Source: JAJPKK01 sp963747835 (lineage in GTDB: Bacteria; Pseudomonadota; Alphaproteobacteria; Rhizobiales; Xanthobacteraceae). Taken from it: a stretch of 64,000 nucleotides of DNA. Positions 27,958 to 38,000 of the stretch are shown piece by piece (positions within the stretch are counted from its first letter, which is position 1; each line of letters begins with the position of its first letter). Position numbers and translations under genes: made by a program. The stretch covers positions 1,984,001 to 2,048,000 of the forward strand of contig CAVVGO010000005.1 in assembly GCA_963747835.1 (NCBI GenBank), read 5' to 3'. Below the pieces are notes generated by a model. That model was not told the DNA's origin. It was given only the letters and a program-made list of their open reading frames with translations, and searched no databases.

Positions 27958-30900
27958 TTAAATCGGCTCCTTCGCGGCCGGAGCGGCAAGTCCAGTAATC
28001 CCAATACTGCCATTTTCGCGTTGGGGCCGCATGGGGCCTATCGCCGCGACGGCGCGCGCTGTGGCTCCGCCAGCCCCAATCGCCAACCTCGCGTAGACGG
28101 TCCGCCGGAAGCAGCCGGCGATCGCGCAGCAGCCGATACATCGCGGGCACAAAAATCAGCGTCGCAAGGTCGCAAACAAGAGGCCGCCGATCACCGCGCG
28201 GGCGAACGGCGCGTTTTGCTCTCCGCCCTCGCCTACACCCAGCGACATCGGGATCATGCCGAGCACCATCGCACCGGCAGTCATCAAAACTGGCCGCAGC
28301 CGCGTGTAGCCCGCCGCGACAGCTGCCGTCCAGGCGTCGTCGCCGGCCGCCATACGCTGGTTCGCGAAAGTTACCACCAGAATGCTGTTGGCGGTGGCCA
28401 CGCCGATACACATCAGGGTGCCCATCAGCGCCGGGACACTGATGTGGGTCTGCGACACAAACAGCATCCACATCACTCCTCCGAGCGCGAACGGCACCGC
28501 CATGAGCACGATCACCGGATCAATCCAGCTTTGGAAATTGATCACCTGCAACAGGAATACCAATACCACGGCCAAGGCCAATGCCGGTGAAGAGACCCCC
28601 GAAAACTCTCGCGCATGGTTTCAACCTGGCCGCTCAGCGTCACGGTAATTGACTTCGAAGGATCTGGTCGGTTTGCGGCGATGACCTCGTCGATGGCGTT
28701 TGCCGCGGAGTTCAGGTCCCGACCCTGCACATCGGCGTTAACGTCGAAGACCGGGCGAATATTCAACTGCGAGGTTACAAGGGGGACTTTGCCGCGTCCA
28801 AATTTGGCGACATTCATCAGCATCTGCGCTTTGGTCGCCATCCTCCATCGTCAGAGGGAGTGTCCACAAGATCCTGCGTCGAGCCGAATTGATAGGTCGG
28901 CTGCTGCACCACCAGACGGATAGCTCACGCCGACTTTGCGGATTGACCCAGAAGTTCGGAGCAATCTGGGCGCTGGAATTGAGAGTCACAAGAAGATTAT
29001 CGGCCGTACTGCGCTGATCCATGCCGACCTGAAACGCCATGGTGCGGTCGACATCGACATTGAGCGAGCGCGCATCCGGTACCTGGAAGACATGGGCGTC
29101 CACCACTCCCGGCACGTGTCGTAGCTCACGCACAAGCTTGGCCGCCAGTGCGTAGGCTTCTTCGCTGTTGGGGCCGGAGACTCGGATGTCGATCGGCGCC
29201 GGCTGACCGAAGTTCAGCACCTGATTGACGATGTCGGCCGGCTGGAAGAAAAACTCCAGTCCGGGGAATCGCTGCCGGCAGTTCTCGACGCAGAGTGGCG
29301 ACGTGGGCCGCGGTCGGAGAATGTGCTTTCCTTCAGCGACACCAGGATTTCGCCATCCATCGGACCGACTGTTGCGGAATCGCTCAGCGCGATGTTGATG
29401 CCGCTATAAGGCAGCCCGATATTGTCGAGTACGACGTCGACCTGGTCGCTGCCGACCATCTGGCGGATCTCCGCCTCCACCCGGTTGAAATACTGCTGCG
29501 TTTCTTCGAGCCGCGTGCCCGCCGGAGCCCGCACGTGAAGCCGCATTTGGCCGGCATCGACCTGCGGGAAGAAATCCATTCCGAGCACCGGAAACAACAG
29601 TACCGAGACCCCCATCAGCAATACGAAGAAGGCGACGGTTGGCGACGGCTTTGCGCATACCCAGGCCAGTCCCGAACGATAATATTCACGGAACGCATTA
29701 AACCCGGCCTCGAAACGCAGATGTATTGCATATAACGAACGGCCGAGCCGGTTGCCGGGCGCTGCCGCTGCAGCGCCGTGATGCTGCTCAACCGACGAGC
29801 GCATCAGATACATGAACATCACGGGCACCAGCGTACGCGACAACACCAGGCTCGCCAGAAGCGAAAGCACAACCGAGAGCGAAAACGGCGAAAACAGATA
29901 CTTGGCGGTTCCCTGAAGCAGGAAGACCGGCACGAAAACGATGCAGATCGATAGGGTCGACAGGAACGTCGGCAGTAAAATCTCCTGCACGCCGTCTATG
30001 ATCGCTGACTCAATGCTCTTGCCGAGCCCGACATGGCGCTCGATATTCTCGATCACGACGGTCGCGTCGTCGACCAGGATGCCGGTGGCGAGCGCAAAGC
30101 CGCCGAGCGTCATGGTGTTCAGGGTCTGCTTGAAGAAATACATGACCAGGAGCGCGGTAACCACCGACAGCGGGATCGATACCAGGATGATCACGGTCAG
30201 CCGCCAATTGCCAAGGAACAGCAGGATCATCAGCCCGGTTAGCCCGGCCGCCATTGCTCCCCCCATCAGCACGCTGTTGAGGGCGGCCTTGACGAAGATC
30301 GACTGGTCGAAGATCGGTTTCAAGGTCACGCCGGCGGGCATCAATCGCTGAATTTCCGGCAGTACCTCCTTGATGCCGTCGATCACCGAGAGCGTCGAGA
30401 TGCCGCCGGTCTTGCGCACCAGCATCAGACTGCCGGGCTGGCCGTCGATGCTCACCGAGTTCGTTTGCACTTGAAAACCATCGTGGACATGGGCGATGTC
30501 GCCCACAAAGACCATGTTGCCGTCGATCGCTTTGATCGGGAATTGATTGATGACCGAGATGATGTTCGGACTGTTATTCATCGCCACCGTGTAGTCCTTG
30601 GCGCCGATTTTCACGTCGCCCGACGGTAAGATGACGTTTTGGTCGAGCAGGGCGTTGGAGACATTCGGACGGTGACATACCGCGTGCCTGCAGCGCCTTC
30701 GGGTCGAGGTCGACCATGATGATGCGGGGCTTGCCGCCGTAGGGATAAGGAACCGACGCGCCACGCACCACCGCGAGATCCGGGCGAATGATGTTCTGAC
30801 CGAGGTCGTTGAGCCTCGTGTCGGAGAGCGAATTGCTGGCGATGCTGATCTGAATGATCGGGACATCGGTGGCGCCGTACCGCAGAATCAGCGGCGGCGT

Positions 30901-31272
30901 AATGTTGGGCGGCATATATTTCAGCACGACTAGCGCGCTGCTGGCCAGTTGCGACACCGCGCGACTGACGTTCGCGCCCTCGTGAAGATAGACTTTGATG
31001 ACACCGACGCCCTGATAGGCGTTCGCCTCCATCCGCCCGATATCGTCAACCAGAGACGCGAGTTGGCGCTCGTGAAGCTGCAGAATCCAATTCTGCATGT
31101 CTTCGGCGCTCATGCCGTTGTACGTCCAAACGACGCTGACGACCGGGATGTCGATTTCCGGAAAGATATCCATCGGCATGCGTTGGACGGCGCCAATCGC
31201 GAGCAGGCACACCAGCATCATGGCCGCTACGATCGTATAGGGACGTTTCAGCGCAAAACCGGCCACGGACAT
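27958..31272 (-). pseudogene. RND efflux pump permease A, several frame breaks
   Basis: First gene of the efflux operon, an RND pump paralogous to permease B. Start MSVAGFALKRPYTIVAAMML at 31272. Segments include MPMDIFPEIDIPVVSVVWTY, YMPPNITPPLILRYGATDVP, GGFALATGILVDDATVVIEN (TM4 with the usual Asp-Asp), GMDFFPQVDAGQMRLHV and VINFQSWIDPVIVLMAVPFA. Frame changes occur near 30664 (an extra A in a GAATG context), 29280-29320, 28950, 28850, 28590 and 28170. The C-terminal frame ends with TAA directly joined to the ATG of permease B, and the AAGGAG of that gene lies within it. The two pumps with one adaptor and one channel recall MdtABC-type systems. Confidence 0.8.
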
Positions 31273-31747
31273 GAGCTATCGGTCTCCCTGGTTCGGCGAT
31301 CAAAGTGCTGTTTGGGCCGCCACCGAGCTTCAACCGCTTGCAGGCGGGGGCGCGGGGCAGATCAGCGTCCAATCGTCGGTCTCTCAATCTTTGAGGACAC
31401 TTTTTTGATCACCCCCGTTCCCCCCCCCAGGGCAACCTTTGGTTGATCGATGGTACCACGAACGCAGACGCAGTTACCAGATCGGCTGACGACGCGTCTT
31501 GCGACGCTTCGACAGAATTCTTCAAAAGATCGTGTGCCATCGAATGCAAGATCGCTTCGGACATCGTTTAAATCCATCGCGGGTGGGGTTGCCCCGACAT
31601 TCTGCATGGTCGGGCGTATTGCGCCGTCGGCCGGCTCAAGCCGCCGCCACCCTTTTTGGGAGCAGGAAATTGGGGCTTCAACTCTGTCTAAAAATTGCTT
31701 ATTATTTGGGCGGCCCTGTGGTCCATGCGGCAATGCGAGGCTCCGCC
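31273..31747. other. Intergenic region between the RND operon and the TPR-oxygenase gene
   Basis: About 475 bases between divergent genes, expected to carry the efflux operon promoter and that of the TPR gene. A run of nine C lies at 31420-31428, preceded by CCCCCGTT. No TetR-type operator palindrome or regulator gene was recognised; overlapping frames on both strands look spurious. Confidence 0.45.
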
Positions 31748-32998
31748 ATGATTGCTCCGTCCCCGAATGCCTCGACGCTACAATTCGCGCTGCAAGAGGC
31801 CGGGCGCCAACTTCAAACCGGGCGGTTGTCCGAGGCTGAGCAAATTTGCCGCAGCATTTTGCGAGAGCAGCCCAATCACGCGGATGCCAACTTTCTCCTG
31901 GGCATTGTGCTCAAGGGCCAAAACAGGGTGGCTGACGCCGAAGCGGCGTTTCGGATGGTCACTACTGTCGCGCCAATTGCCGCCGCCGGGCACAACAATC
32001 TCGGCAATACTTTGTTTGAACAAGGCAAGCTTGATGAGGCTGAAGCGTCCTATCGGCGCGCGCTGGCGCTGAAGCCGGACATGGCGGATGCGCTCAAGAA
32101 CCTGGGCCTTGTCCTCGTCGATAAGGGCCTCTCCACGGAGAGCATCCCGTGGTTCAGGCGCCATGCCGAACTGGCTTATGGCCGGCCACAAGCCGTCACC
32201 GGTCGCGAGCAAATACAGCCGCACAAGGCGCAGCACGACCAAGAGCAACGTACCTACCTGAAGGGCGCCAATGTCTCAGGCTCCGGCGCTGCCCCTACAT
32301 TTCACCTTGAGGAGGGCAGCCGGGTGACCGGCCGCGCAGTCAACCCCGACAGCTCCGCCGGCGATATCGCGGCGCGGTGGCAGACGAACTCGCCCCAGGT
32401 CGCCGTGATCGACAATCTCCTAACCGACGAAGCGTTGAAGAAGCTCCAGCAATACTGCTGGCGCTCGACCATGTGGCACATGGTCTACCCGAACGGCTAT
32501 CTCGGGGCGATGCCGGAGCATGGGTTTGCCTGTCCATTGGTGGCGCAAATCGCCGACGAGCTGCGGGGTGCCTATCCCGCCATCGTAGGCGAGCATCCCC
32601 TGCTCCGCTGGTGGGGATTCAAATACGACAGTCGCCTCAAGGGCATCAACGTCCATGCCGACTTCGCGGCCGTCAACGTGAATTTCTGGATCACGCCGGA
32701 TGAAGCCAATGTCAATCCGGAAGGTGGAGGCTTGGTCATTTATGACAGACCCGCGCCGTTGGACTGGACATTTGCCCAATACAACAACCCAAATGCAGGC
32801 CAAACGATCCGGAATTTTCTGACAGAGTCGGGGGCGAAGTCGCTGACCGTTCCGTACCGAGCGAACCGGGCCGTCATCTTCGACTCCGACCTTTTTCACG
32901 AGACGGATCGGATCACTTTCAAGGAAGGCTACGTCAACCGGCGCATCAACATTACGATGCTATATGGACGGCGAGAGGCGGCGGTGAAGCAGAAATGA
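31748..32998 (+). CDS. TPR protein with 2-oxoglutarate/Fe(II) oxygenase domain
   Basis: 416 residues, no signal peptide. Residues about 10-145 are three to four TPR units (ANFLLGIVLKGQNRVADAEA; GHNNLGNTLFEQGKLDEAEA; DALKNLGLVLVDKGLSTESI). A polar linker leads to a double-stranded beta-helix domain with the complete 2OG dioxygenase set: H303 and D305 in GINVHADFAAVN, H384 in DSDLFHETD, and an Arg pair at 398-399 in VNRRINITM for 2-oxoglutarate. Such prolyl-hydroxylase-like domains hydroxylate proteins or small substrates; the TPR suggests a protein partner. First member of the island of TPR-linked modifiers extending to 47009. ATG at 31748 chosen because TPR homology begins right after it. Confidence 0.85.
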   Translation: MIAPSPNASTLQFALQEAGRQLQTGRLSEAEQICRSILREQPNHADANFLLGIVLKGQNRVADAEAAFRMVTTVAPIAAAGHNNLGNTLFEQGKLDEAEASYRRALALKPDMADALKNLGLVLVDKGLSTESIPWFRRHAELAYGRPQAVTGREQIQPHKAQHDQEQRTYLKGANVSGSGAAPTFHLEEGSRVTGRAVNPDSSAGDIAARWQTNSPQVAVIDNLLTDEALKKLQQYCWRSTMWHMVYPNGYLGAMPEHGFACPLVAQIADELRGAYPAIVGEHPLLRWWGFKYDSRLKGINVHADFAAVNVNFWITPDEANVNPEGGGLVIYDRPAPLDWTFAQYNNPNAGQTIRNFLTESGAKSLTVPYRANRAVIFDSDLFHETDRITFKEGYVNRRINITMLYGRREAAVKQK

Positions 32999-33018
32999 TG
33001 CGAAGACGGATGGACGCG

Positions 33019-33429
33019 TCACGGCCCTCTGAGCGGCACGCCAGCTTTCTCAAGTGCAATGAGGCATTCGGAGTCTTTGCCTTCGGAATTTAGTTTTCTG
33101 GCGTCGGCAAGTGCCGCGTTCAACCGGGTTCTAGCTTCAAACTCCGCGTTAGCGACGGCCCCGGGCGTAGGCTGGTGGTGCAGTTGCGCTCCAATGGATT
33201 GCCGAGCATACGGCGCCTCCCCTAGGCCGTTTTGCGCCGCCTCCAATCTTGCGATTTGGTCGCCGCACGGACTGGCGTAAGCCGCAACAGGACAAGCGAC
33301 AACTGCGAGTGAAAGCAACAGCGCCCCCGGACCCGGCACGAGGCCGCTGGTGCTGGCATTCTGCCGGCCGTGTCCGCAAGCAGAATGGCGCGAAGTGCAA
33401 GTTTGAGGAATTTCCGTTTTGCCAGGCAT
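33019..33429 (-). CDS. Small secreted protein, unknown function
   Basis: About 136 residues from ATG 33429. Hydrophobic signal core LVPGPGALLLSLAVVACPVA followed by AYASPCGDQIARLEAAQNG, then a helical, Ala-rich mature domain (NAEFEARTRLNAALADARKL) with a second cysteine near the end (DSECLIALEKAG). The start is uncertain; an in-frame start lies at 33483. Convergent with the TPR-oxygenase gene, 20 bases between stops. No family recognised. Confidence 0.55.
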   Translation of the reverse strand: MPGKTEIPQTCTSRHSACGHGRQNASTSGLVPGPGALLLSLAVVACPVAAYASPCGDQIARLEAAQNGLGEAPYARQSIGAQLHHQPTPGAVANAEFEARTRLNAALADARKLNSEGKDSECLIALEKAGVPLRGP

Positions 33430-33603
33430 GATGCACCTGTATTTTCCGCGCGATCCGATAGGATTAAGGCGCGATCGTCGCACAATGTCAATTTGCGAGA
33501 CACCCGACGGTTGCGATCGGAACTAAAATTCTCATTTGCACGTTGCAACCGCATTACCAAACGGAAGCCTATCGGCTCACGCGGCGAGCGGTCAAGTGGG
33601 CGA

Positions 33604-33613
33604 CCGACAGTGT
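33604..33613. repeat. Left target-site duplication of the IS
   Basis: CCGACAGTGT directly before the left inverted repeat; matches the right flank CCGACAGTGG at 34890-34899 in 9 of 10 positions. ISAs1 elements typically duplicate 8-10 bases. Confidence 0.75.
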
Positions 33614-33636
33614 CAGGGCGACGTGGTCAGGTTAAC
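33614..33636 (+). repeat. IS left terminal inverted repeat
   Basis: 23 bp starting CAGGGCGACG and ending AGGTTAAC; pairs with 34867-34889 with four or five mismatches. Confidence 0.8.
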
Positions 33637-33725
33637 GTGGATTTTGTCTTGACGTGGCGGGGGTGGCCTCTTCCGCCGGTTCGGCGGAACTGATTCCCTT
33701 GGGGCTTCCGATTCGGGAGGCGCCG

Positions 33726-34871
33726 ATGGAAGCGTTGTCCGCCAAACCGCAATTGCGGCTGTTGCTCGATCACTTGGGGGCGATCCAGGATACGCGGCAA
33801 TCGTGGAAGGTCGCGTATCCGCTACGCGAGGTGCTGTTTTTGGTGGTGTGTGGCACGATCGCGAGCGGCGACGACTATGACGACATCGTCGATTGGGGTG
33901 GAGCGCACCTGTCGTTGTTGCGGCCGTTCTCCGAGTTTCACTTCGGCATCCCATGCGCCGATTGGCTGCGGACGGTCATGAATCGGATCAATCCGGAGCT
34001 GTTTGCGGCCTGTTTTTCCTCATGGGTGGCCGAATGCTGGCCGGACAAGCCTGACCTGGTGGCGATCGACGGCAAGACCTCGCGGCGCAGCCACGACCGT
34101 AAGCGCGGGCACAAAGCCCTGCATCTGGTCTCCGCGTTCGCCACCACCCGCCGGCTGGTGCTGGGCCAGGAAGCGACCGACGAAAAATCCAACGAGATTA
34201 CCGCCATTCCGGCGCTGGTGGAACGCCTCGACCTCGAAGGCGCCCTGGTCTCAATTGATGCCATGGGATGCAATCCGAACATCGCTCAGGGCATCCTCGA
34301 TGCCAAAGCCGACTACCTTCTGGCCGTGAAGGACAATCAGCCGACGCTTCATGCCGAAATCAAAAGCTATTTCGATACCGTCCCGTCCAACCAGGTCGAG
34401 CGGTCGCAGGTCGTCGAGAAGGGCCATGGCAGGCTCGAAATCCGAACCCATACGGTATCCCACGAGGTCGACTGGATGACCCCAGAGCGTTCCTATCCGG
34501 GAGCATTCCGCTTCCCCAAGCTCACCACCATCGCGATAGTCGAAAGCCGGATCGAACGCGGCGACAAAATCGAGACCGAACGGCGCTCTTACATCTCGTC
34601 TCGCATTCTTGCCGCCGAGGCCTTCGCGGATGCCGTGCGCAGCCATTGGGCCATCGAGAACAACCTCCACTGGACGCTCGACATGACATTCAATGAAGAC
34701 CAATCCCGCCTGCGGGTTGGTCATGGGGCCAAAAATATGGCCGTCGTCCGCCACTTCGCCCTCAACCTGATACGGCAAGCGAACGACAAGCTATCCATCA
34801 AACGACGGCGAAAACGTGCCTCATGGGATCCAGGCTACCTGCTCCAAATCCTCGGACTACTCCGATGTTAA
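33726..34871 (+). CDS. ISAs1 family transposase
   Basis: 382 residues from ATG 33726 (an in-frame GTG at 33654 is possible). The N-terminal DDE_Tnp_1-associated domain has YPLREVLFLVVCGTIASGDD and FGIPCADWLRTVMNRINPEL. The catalytic domain has DDE residues in VAIDGKTSRRS, LVSIDAMGCN and RSHWAIENNLHWTLD. C-terminus SWDPGYLLQILGLL is as in ISAs1/H-repeat proteins. No frame damage, so probably active or recently active. The stop lies inside the right inverted repeat. Confidence 0.93.
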   Translation: MEALSAKPQLRLLLDHLGAIQDTRQSWKVAYPLREVLFLVVCGTIASGDDYDDIVDWGGAHLSLLRPFSEFHFGIPCADWLRTVMNRINPELFAACFSSWVAECWPDKPDLVAIDGKTSRRSHDRKRGHKALHLVSAFATTRRLVLGQEATDEKSNEITAIPALVERLDLEGALVSIDAMGCNPNIAQGILDAKADYLLAVKDNQPTLHAEIKSYFDTVPSNQVERSQVVEKGHGRLEIRTHTVSHEVDWMTPERSYPGAFRFPKLTTIAIVESRIERGDKIETERRSYISSRILAAEAFADAVRSHWAIENNLHWTLDMTFNEDQSRLRVGHGAKNMAVVRHFALNLIRQANDKLSIKRRRKRASWDPGYLLQILGLLRC

Positions 34872-34889
34872 CCTCAACTCGTTGCCCTG
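34867..34889 (-). repeat. IS right terminal inverted repeat
   Basis: 23 bp; the reverse complement starts CAGGGCAACG and ends AGGTTAAC. It contains the transposase stop codon. Confidence 0.8.
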
Positions 34890-34899
34890 CCGACAGTGG
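34890..34899. repeat. Right target-site duplication of the IS
   Basis: CCGACAGTGG directly after the right inverted repeat; matches the left flank except at the last base. Confidence 0.75.
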
Positions 34900-35040
34900 G
34901 CGGCGGATCGTTGGCGGCCGATCGTTCGCTTGACCCTTGCCGGGTCAGCCGATAACGTCTTGCCATCGGAAAGCTTCACACCATTTAGACGTGTGTTGAG
35001 TGAATTCCGGACCCCAAACCGCAAGAAGGAGGAGACCGCT

Positions 35041-35334
35041 ATGCGAGCACTGATGATTCTCCTGTTGGCGTTGTCCGCGTCGCTGGTTGCCGGTGCGCGG
35101 CCAGGCGAGGCTGCCCCCTATTATCCGTGGTGCGCCCGATATTTCGATCGCAGCACAGCCACGATCTGCGGCTTTGCAACCAGGGAACAATGCATGGCGG
35201 ATGTCAGCGGCCGCGGTGGGTTCTGCTTGGAAAATGCGGAGGCACCACCGGTCCGGGCGGTTCCTACCTACGGATACGTCCGGTACGGGACGGGCCACCA
35301 CATCAAACGTCGCCATCACGAAGCACATCACTGA
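35041..35334 (+). CDS. DUF3551 family small secreted protein
   Basis: 97 residues. Signal peptide (MRALMILLLALSASLVAGA), then the DUF3551 pattern YYPWCARYFDRSTATICGF, TREQCMADVSGRGGFCLEN with four conserved cysteines, and a His/Arg-rich tail. Family members are abundant in Bradyrhizobium relatives and have no known function. AAGGAGGAG precedes the ATG. Lies just right of the IS. Confidence 0.88.
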   Translation: MRALMILLLALSASLVAGARPGEAAPYYPWCARYFDRSTATICGFATREQCMADVSGRGGFCLENAEAPPVRAVPTYGYVRYGTGHHIKRRHHEAHH

Positions 35335-35708
35335 TCGCACATTGCGGGGGCCGCGCGGACTTGACTGCCGTCGCCGAAATACAAACTGAGTTGGAGGCGA
35401 TTATCGGGTTGCGCTCGGCGATGGTTTGATCGCACCCGATGGTGTTGATGCGGTTGAGCGTCGCGATGTCCCTGGATTTTCCTCCAAGGGCCCGCGACGC
35501 GAGACGCCACCCGATTTGAAGAAGCCCAAATGAACGACCCACTCCCGCCCCACTGGACCTTTGTACCGGCGACGCGGCTTTTGATAGTCTGGATCGGATA
35601 GTATCCTCCGTGCGACCGATGCCGGCGACATAAAGACATCCGAATGGTGGTCTCGTCGTCGCGGTTCGGGTCGGCGAACCCGGATTTTCCCCAGTCAGCC
35701 TGAAAAAG
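35335..35708. other. Intergenic region upstream of the TPR glycosyltransferase
   Basis: About 370 bases. Must hold the promoter of the 35709-42251 gene group. Frames on the minus strand show no family features. No terminator or operator recognised. Confidence 0.4.
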
Positions 35709-37949
35709 ATGAGCAAGCCCCCGTTACATCGCGGTATCGGTTATCCCTCAGTGAACCTGCTGGACACACTGAACCGCGCCTTGAGAGCGCACAATGCCGG
35801 GAATCTCGGCGAGGCCGAAGCGCTCTACAATCTCGTCCTGACGCACGACAAGAAGCAGTTCGATGCGCTGAACATGTTGGGGATTGTCCACGGCCAGCGT
35901 CGAAACCATACCGAAGCGATCCGCTTCATCGAGCGCGCCCTCAAGGTCAATCCGCGTTCCGCGGAAGCATATGCAAATCTCGGACGCGTGCAATTCGAGA
36001 TGGGCGAGCCACGACGCGCTGTGGCGACCTACACCAAGGCCATCGCGCTCAAGCCTGATTTCACTATGGCCCACAGCAACGTCGCCGCCGCACTCCGCAG
36101 CCTCGGACGCCTGGAGGAGGCTTTGACCCATTGCGATGCGGCGCTCGCTGCTCATCCCGACTATGTCGATGCATTGATCAATCGAGCCAACGTGCTGTTT
36201 GATCTGCGCCGCTACGACGAATCCGTTTTGTGTTACGACAAGGCGCTTGTGACCGCACCCGCAACGCCCGAGGCGTGGCTTGGACGCGGTAATGTCTGCG
36301 CAAAATTGGCCCGCCACGATGCCGCGTTGCTGGCCTATGACAGGGTTGTTGCATTAAATCCGGCTTCGACTGGGGCATGGATCGGGCGCGGCAACGTCTT
36401 GTCCGCGATGAAGCGTAATGACGATGCGATCGCCGCCTACGATAGGGCCGTTGCCTTGGATCCGAAGTCGGCGACCGTCTGGCAGGCACGCGGCAACCTT
36501 GCCCTGGCGGTGCGGCGGTTTGGCGAAGCATTCGCGGCATTCGACAATGCCATGTCGATCGACCCGAACCTCAATTACATTCACGGAAATCGGCTGCATG
36601 CCAAGTTGCATCTTTGCGATTGGACCGGTCTCGATACCGAATGCGCGCGCCTCATCGCCAAAGTGGCCGAGGGACTTCCGGCCGCCCTGCCGTTCACGTT
36701 CATCGGCATTCCATCGTCCGCGGCCGAACAGCTCATATGCGCCCGCAACTACGTCGCGGAACTCAATCTGCAGCCCTCGAAGCTTGTCCTTCAAGGCGGA
36801 TACCGCGGCCATGACCGGATCAACGTCGCGTACCTGTCGACTGATTTCCGCGATCACGCGGTGTCATTCTTGCTGGCTGGCCTGTTCGAAAGGCATGATC
36901 GTTCCCGTTTCAGGACAATCGCGATTTCGTTCGGCTCCTACCGTTCAAGCCGGATGCGTGCTCGCCTCCATGACGCGTTCGAAACCTTTATCGAGGTCCC
37001 CGATACGAGCGCTCCCGAAGTAGCGGATCTGATCCGGGCCCAAGAGGTCGATATCGCCGTGGATCTCATTGGTTTCACCAACGACTTCCGAGGTCGGGTC
37101 CTCGCCAGCCGACCAGCCCCCATACAGATCAGTTACCTTGGTTATGCCGGTACCATGGGCGCCGAATTCATCGATTATTTGCTTGCCGATCGCATCGTCG
37201 TTCCGCCGGACCAGCGGCCCTATTATTCAGAAAAGATCGTGTATTTGCCCGATACGTTTCAGGCCAATGACGACAAACGGGCGATCGGGCCGGACGCGCC
37301 GTTTCGTGCGGAGGCGGGATTGCCGGAAGATGGTTTCGTGTTCTGTTGCTTCAATCAGAATTTCAAGATCCTTCCCCATGTATTCGATACATGGATGCGG
37401 TTGCTGCGGGAGATCGACGGCAGCGTCGCTTGGATTCAGGAAGGCGATCCGATCGCCGCCTGCAACCTTCGCGCTCACGCCGCGCTGCGGGGCATCGCGG
37501 CGGACCGGATCGTGATTGCCCCGACGGTGGCAACGTATGAACAGCATCTTGCGCGTTTTCGTCTCGCCGACCTGTTTCTGGACACCCAGCCCTACAATGC
37601 ACACACGATGGCGAGCGACGCGCTATGGGTGGGATTGCCGGTCGTGACGTGCATGGGATCAACGTTCGCGAGTCGCGTCGGGGCGAGCCTCCTTCACGCC
37701 ATTGGTCTGCCCGAGCTTGTAACGACGTCGCTTGCGGATTACGAGGCGCTTGCGATCAAACTTGCCAAGGAGCCTGAGCTTCTCGGAACCGTGAAGGCAA
37801 AGCTTGCCGCTCACCGCAGGACCCACCCCCTGTTCGACACCGACCGATTTCGTCGCCACATTGAATCCGCTTACATCACGATGTACGAGCGTCACCGGCG
37901 CGGCGAACCGCCCGAAAGCTTCACAGTCGCAGCGATCGAAAAAGAATGA
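35709..37949 (+). CDS. TPR protein with SPINDLY/OGT-type glycosyltransferase domain (GT41), copy 1
   Basis: 746 residues, no signal peptide, so cytosolic. Residues about 15-290 hold eight TPR units (AEALYNLVLTHDKKQFDALN, AEAYANLGRVQFEMGEPRRA, AWLGRGNVCAKLARHDAALL). The C-terminal half is Glyco_transf_41: RINVAYLSTDFRDHAVSFLL, RPAPIQISYLGYAGTMGAEF, NQNFKILPHVFDTWMRLL (with the Lys that contacts UDP in OGT) and QPYNAHTMASDALWVGLPVV (nucleotide-binding His kept). It should transfer GlcNAc or a related sugar to Ser/Thr of proteins bound by the TPR. Followed within 51 bases by a methyltransferase gene and then a TPR-methyltransferase gene, forming a likely operon. Confidence 0.88.
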   Translation: MSKPPLHRGIGYPSVNLLDTLNRALRAHNAGNLGEAEALYNLVLTHDKKQFDALNMLGIVHGQRRNHTEAIRFIERALKVNPRSAEAYANLGRVQFEMGEPRRAVATYTKAIALKPDFTMAHSNVAAALRSLGRLEEALTHCDAALAAHPDYVDALINRANVLFDLRRYDESVLCYDKALVTAPATPEAWLGRGNVCAKLARHDAALLAYDRVVALNPASTGAWIGRGNVLSAMKRNDDAIAAYDRAVALDPKSATVWQARGNLALAVRRFGEAFAAFDNAMSIDPNLNYIHGNRLHAKLHLCDWTGLDTECARLIAKVAEGLPAALPFTFIGIPSSAAEQLICARNYVAELNLQPSKLVLQGGYRGHDRINVAYLSTDFRDHAVSFLLAGLFERHDRSRFRTIAISFGSYRSSRMRARLHDAFETFIEVPDTSAPEVADLIRAQEVDIAVDLIGFTNDFRGRVLASRPAPIQISYLGYAGTMGAEFIDYLLADRIVVPPDQRPYYSEKIVYLPDTFQANDDKRAIGPDAPFRAEAGLPEDGFVFCCFNQNFKILPHVFDTWMRLLREIDGSVAWIQEGDPIAACNLRAHAALRGIAADRIVIAPTVATYEQHLARFRLADLFLDTQPYNAHTMASDALWVGLPVVTCMGSTFASRVGASLLHAIGLPELVTTSLADYEALAIKLAKEPELLGTVKAKLAAHRRTHPLFDTDRFRRHIESAYITMYERHRRGEPPESFTVAAIEKE

Positions 37950-38000
37950 TCCGGCGTCGCTTTCCATTCCTCATTGCAACCGCCCCAAATTGAGGCGCCG

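Larger units (their letters stand above)
33614..34889 (+). mobile_element. Complete ISAs1-family insertion sequence, about 1276 bp
   Basis: Bounded by imperfect 23-bp inverted repeats (33614-33636 and 34867-34889) that begin CAGGGC and end GGTTAAC, with near-perfect direct repeats on the outside. It contains one intact transposase gene. Inserted between a small secreted-protein gene and a DUF3551 gene, disrupting no recognised gene. Size, termini and duplication length fit the ISAs1 family. Confidence 0.88.

Noticed and set aside
31362..31839. Overlapping frames on both strands in the efflux/TPR promoter region
   Set aside because: No conserved motif, no start context; the TPR homology of the real gene begins only after 31748.
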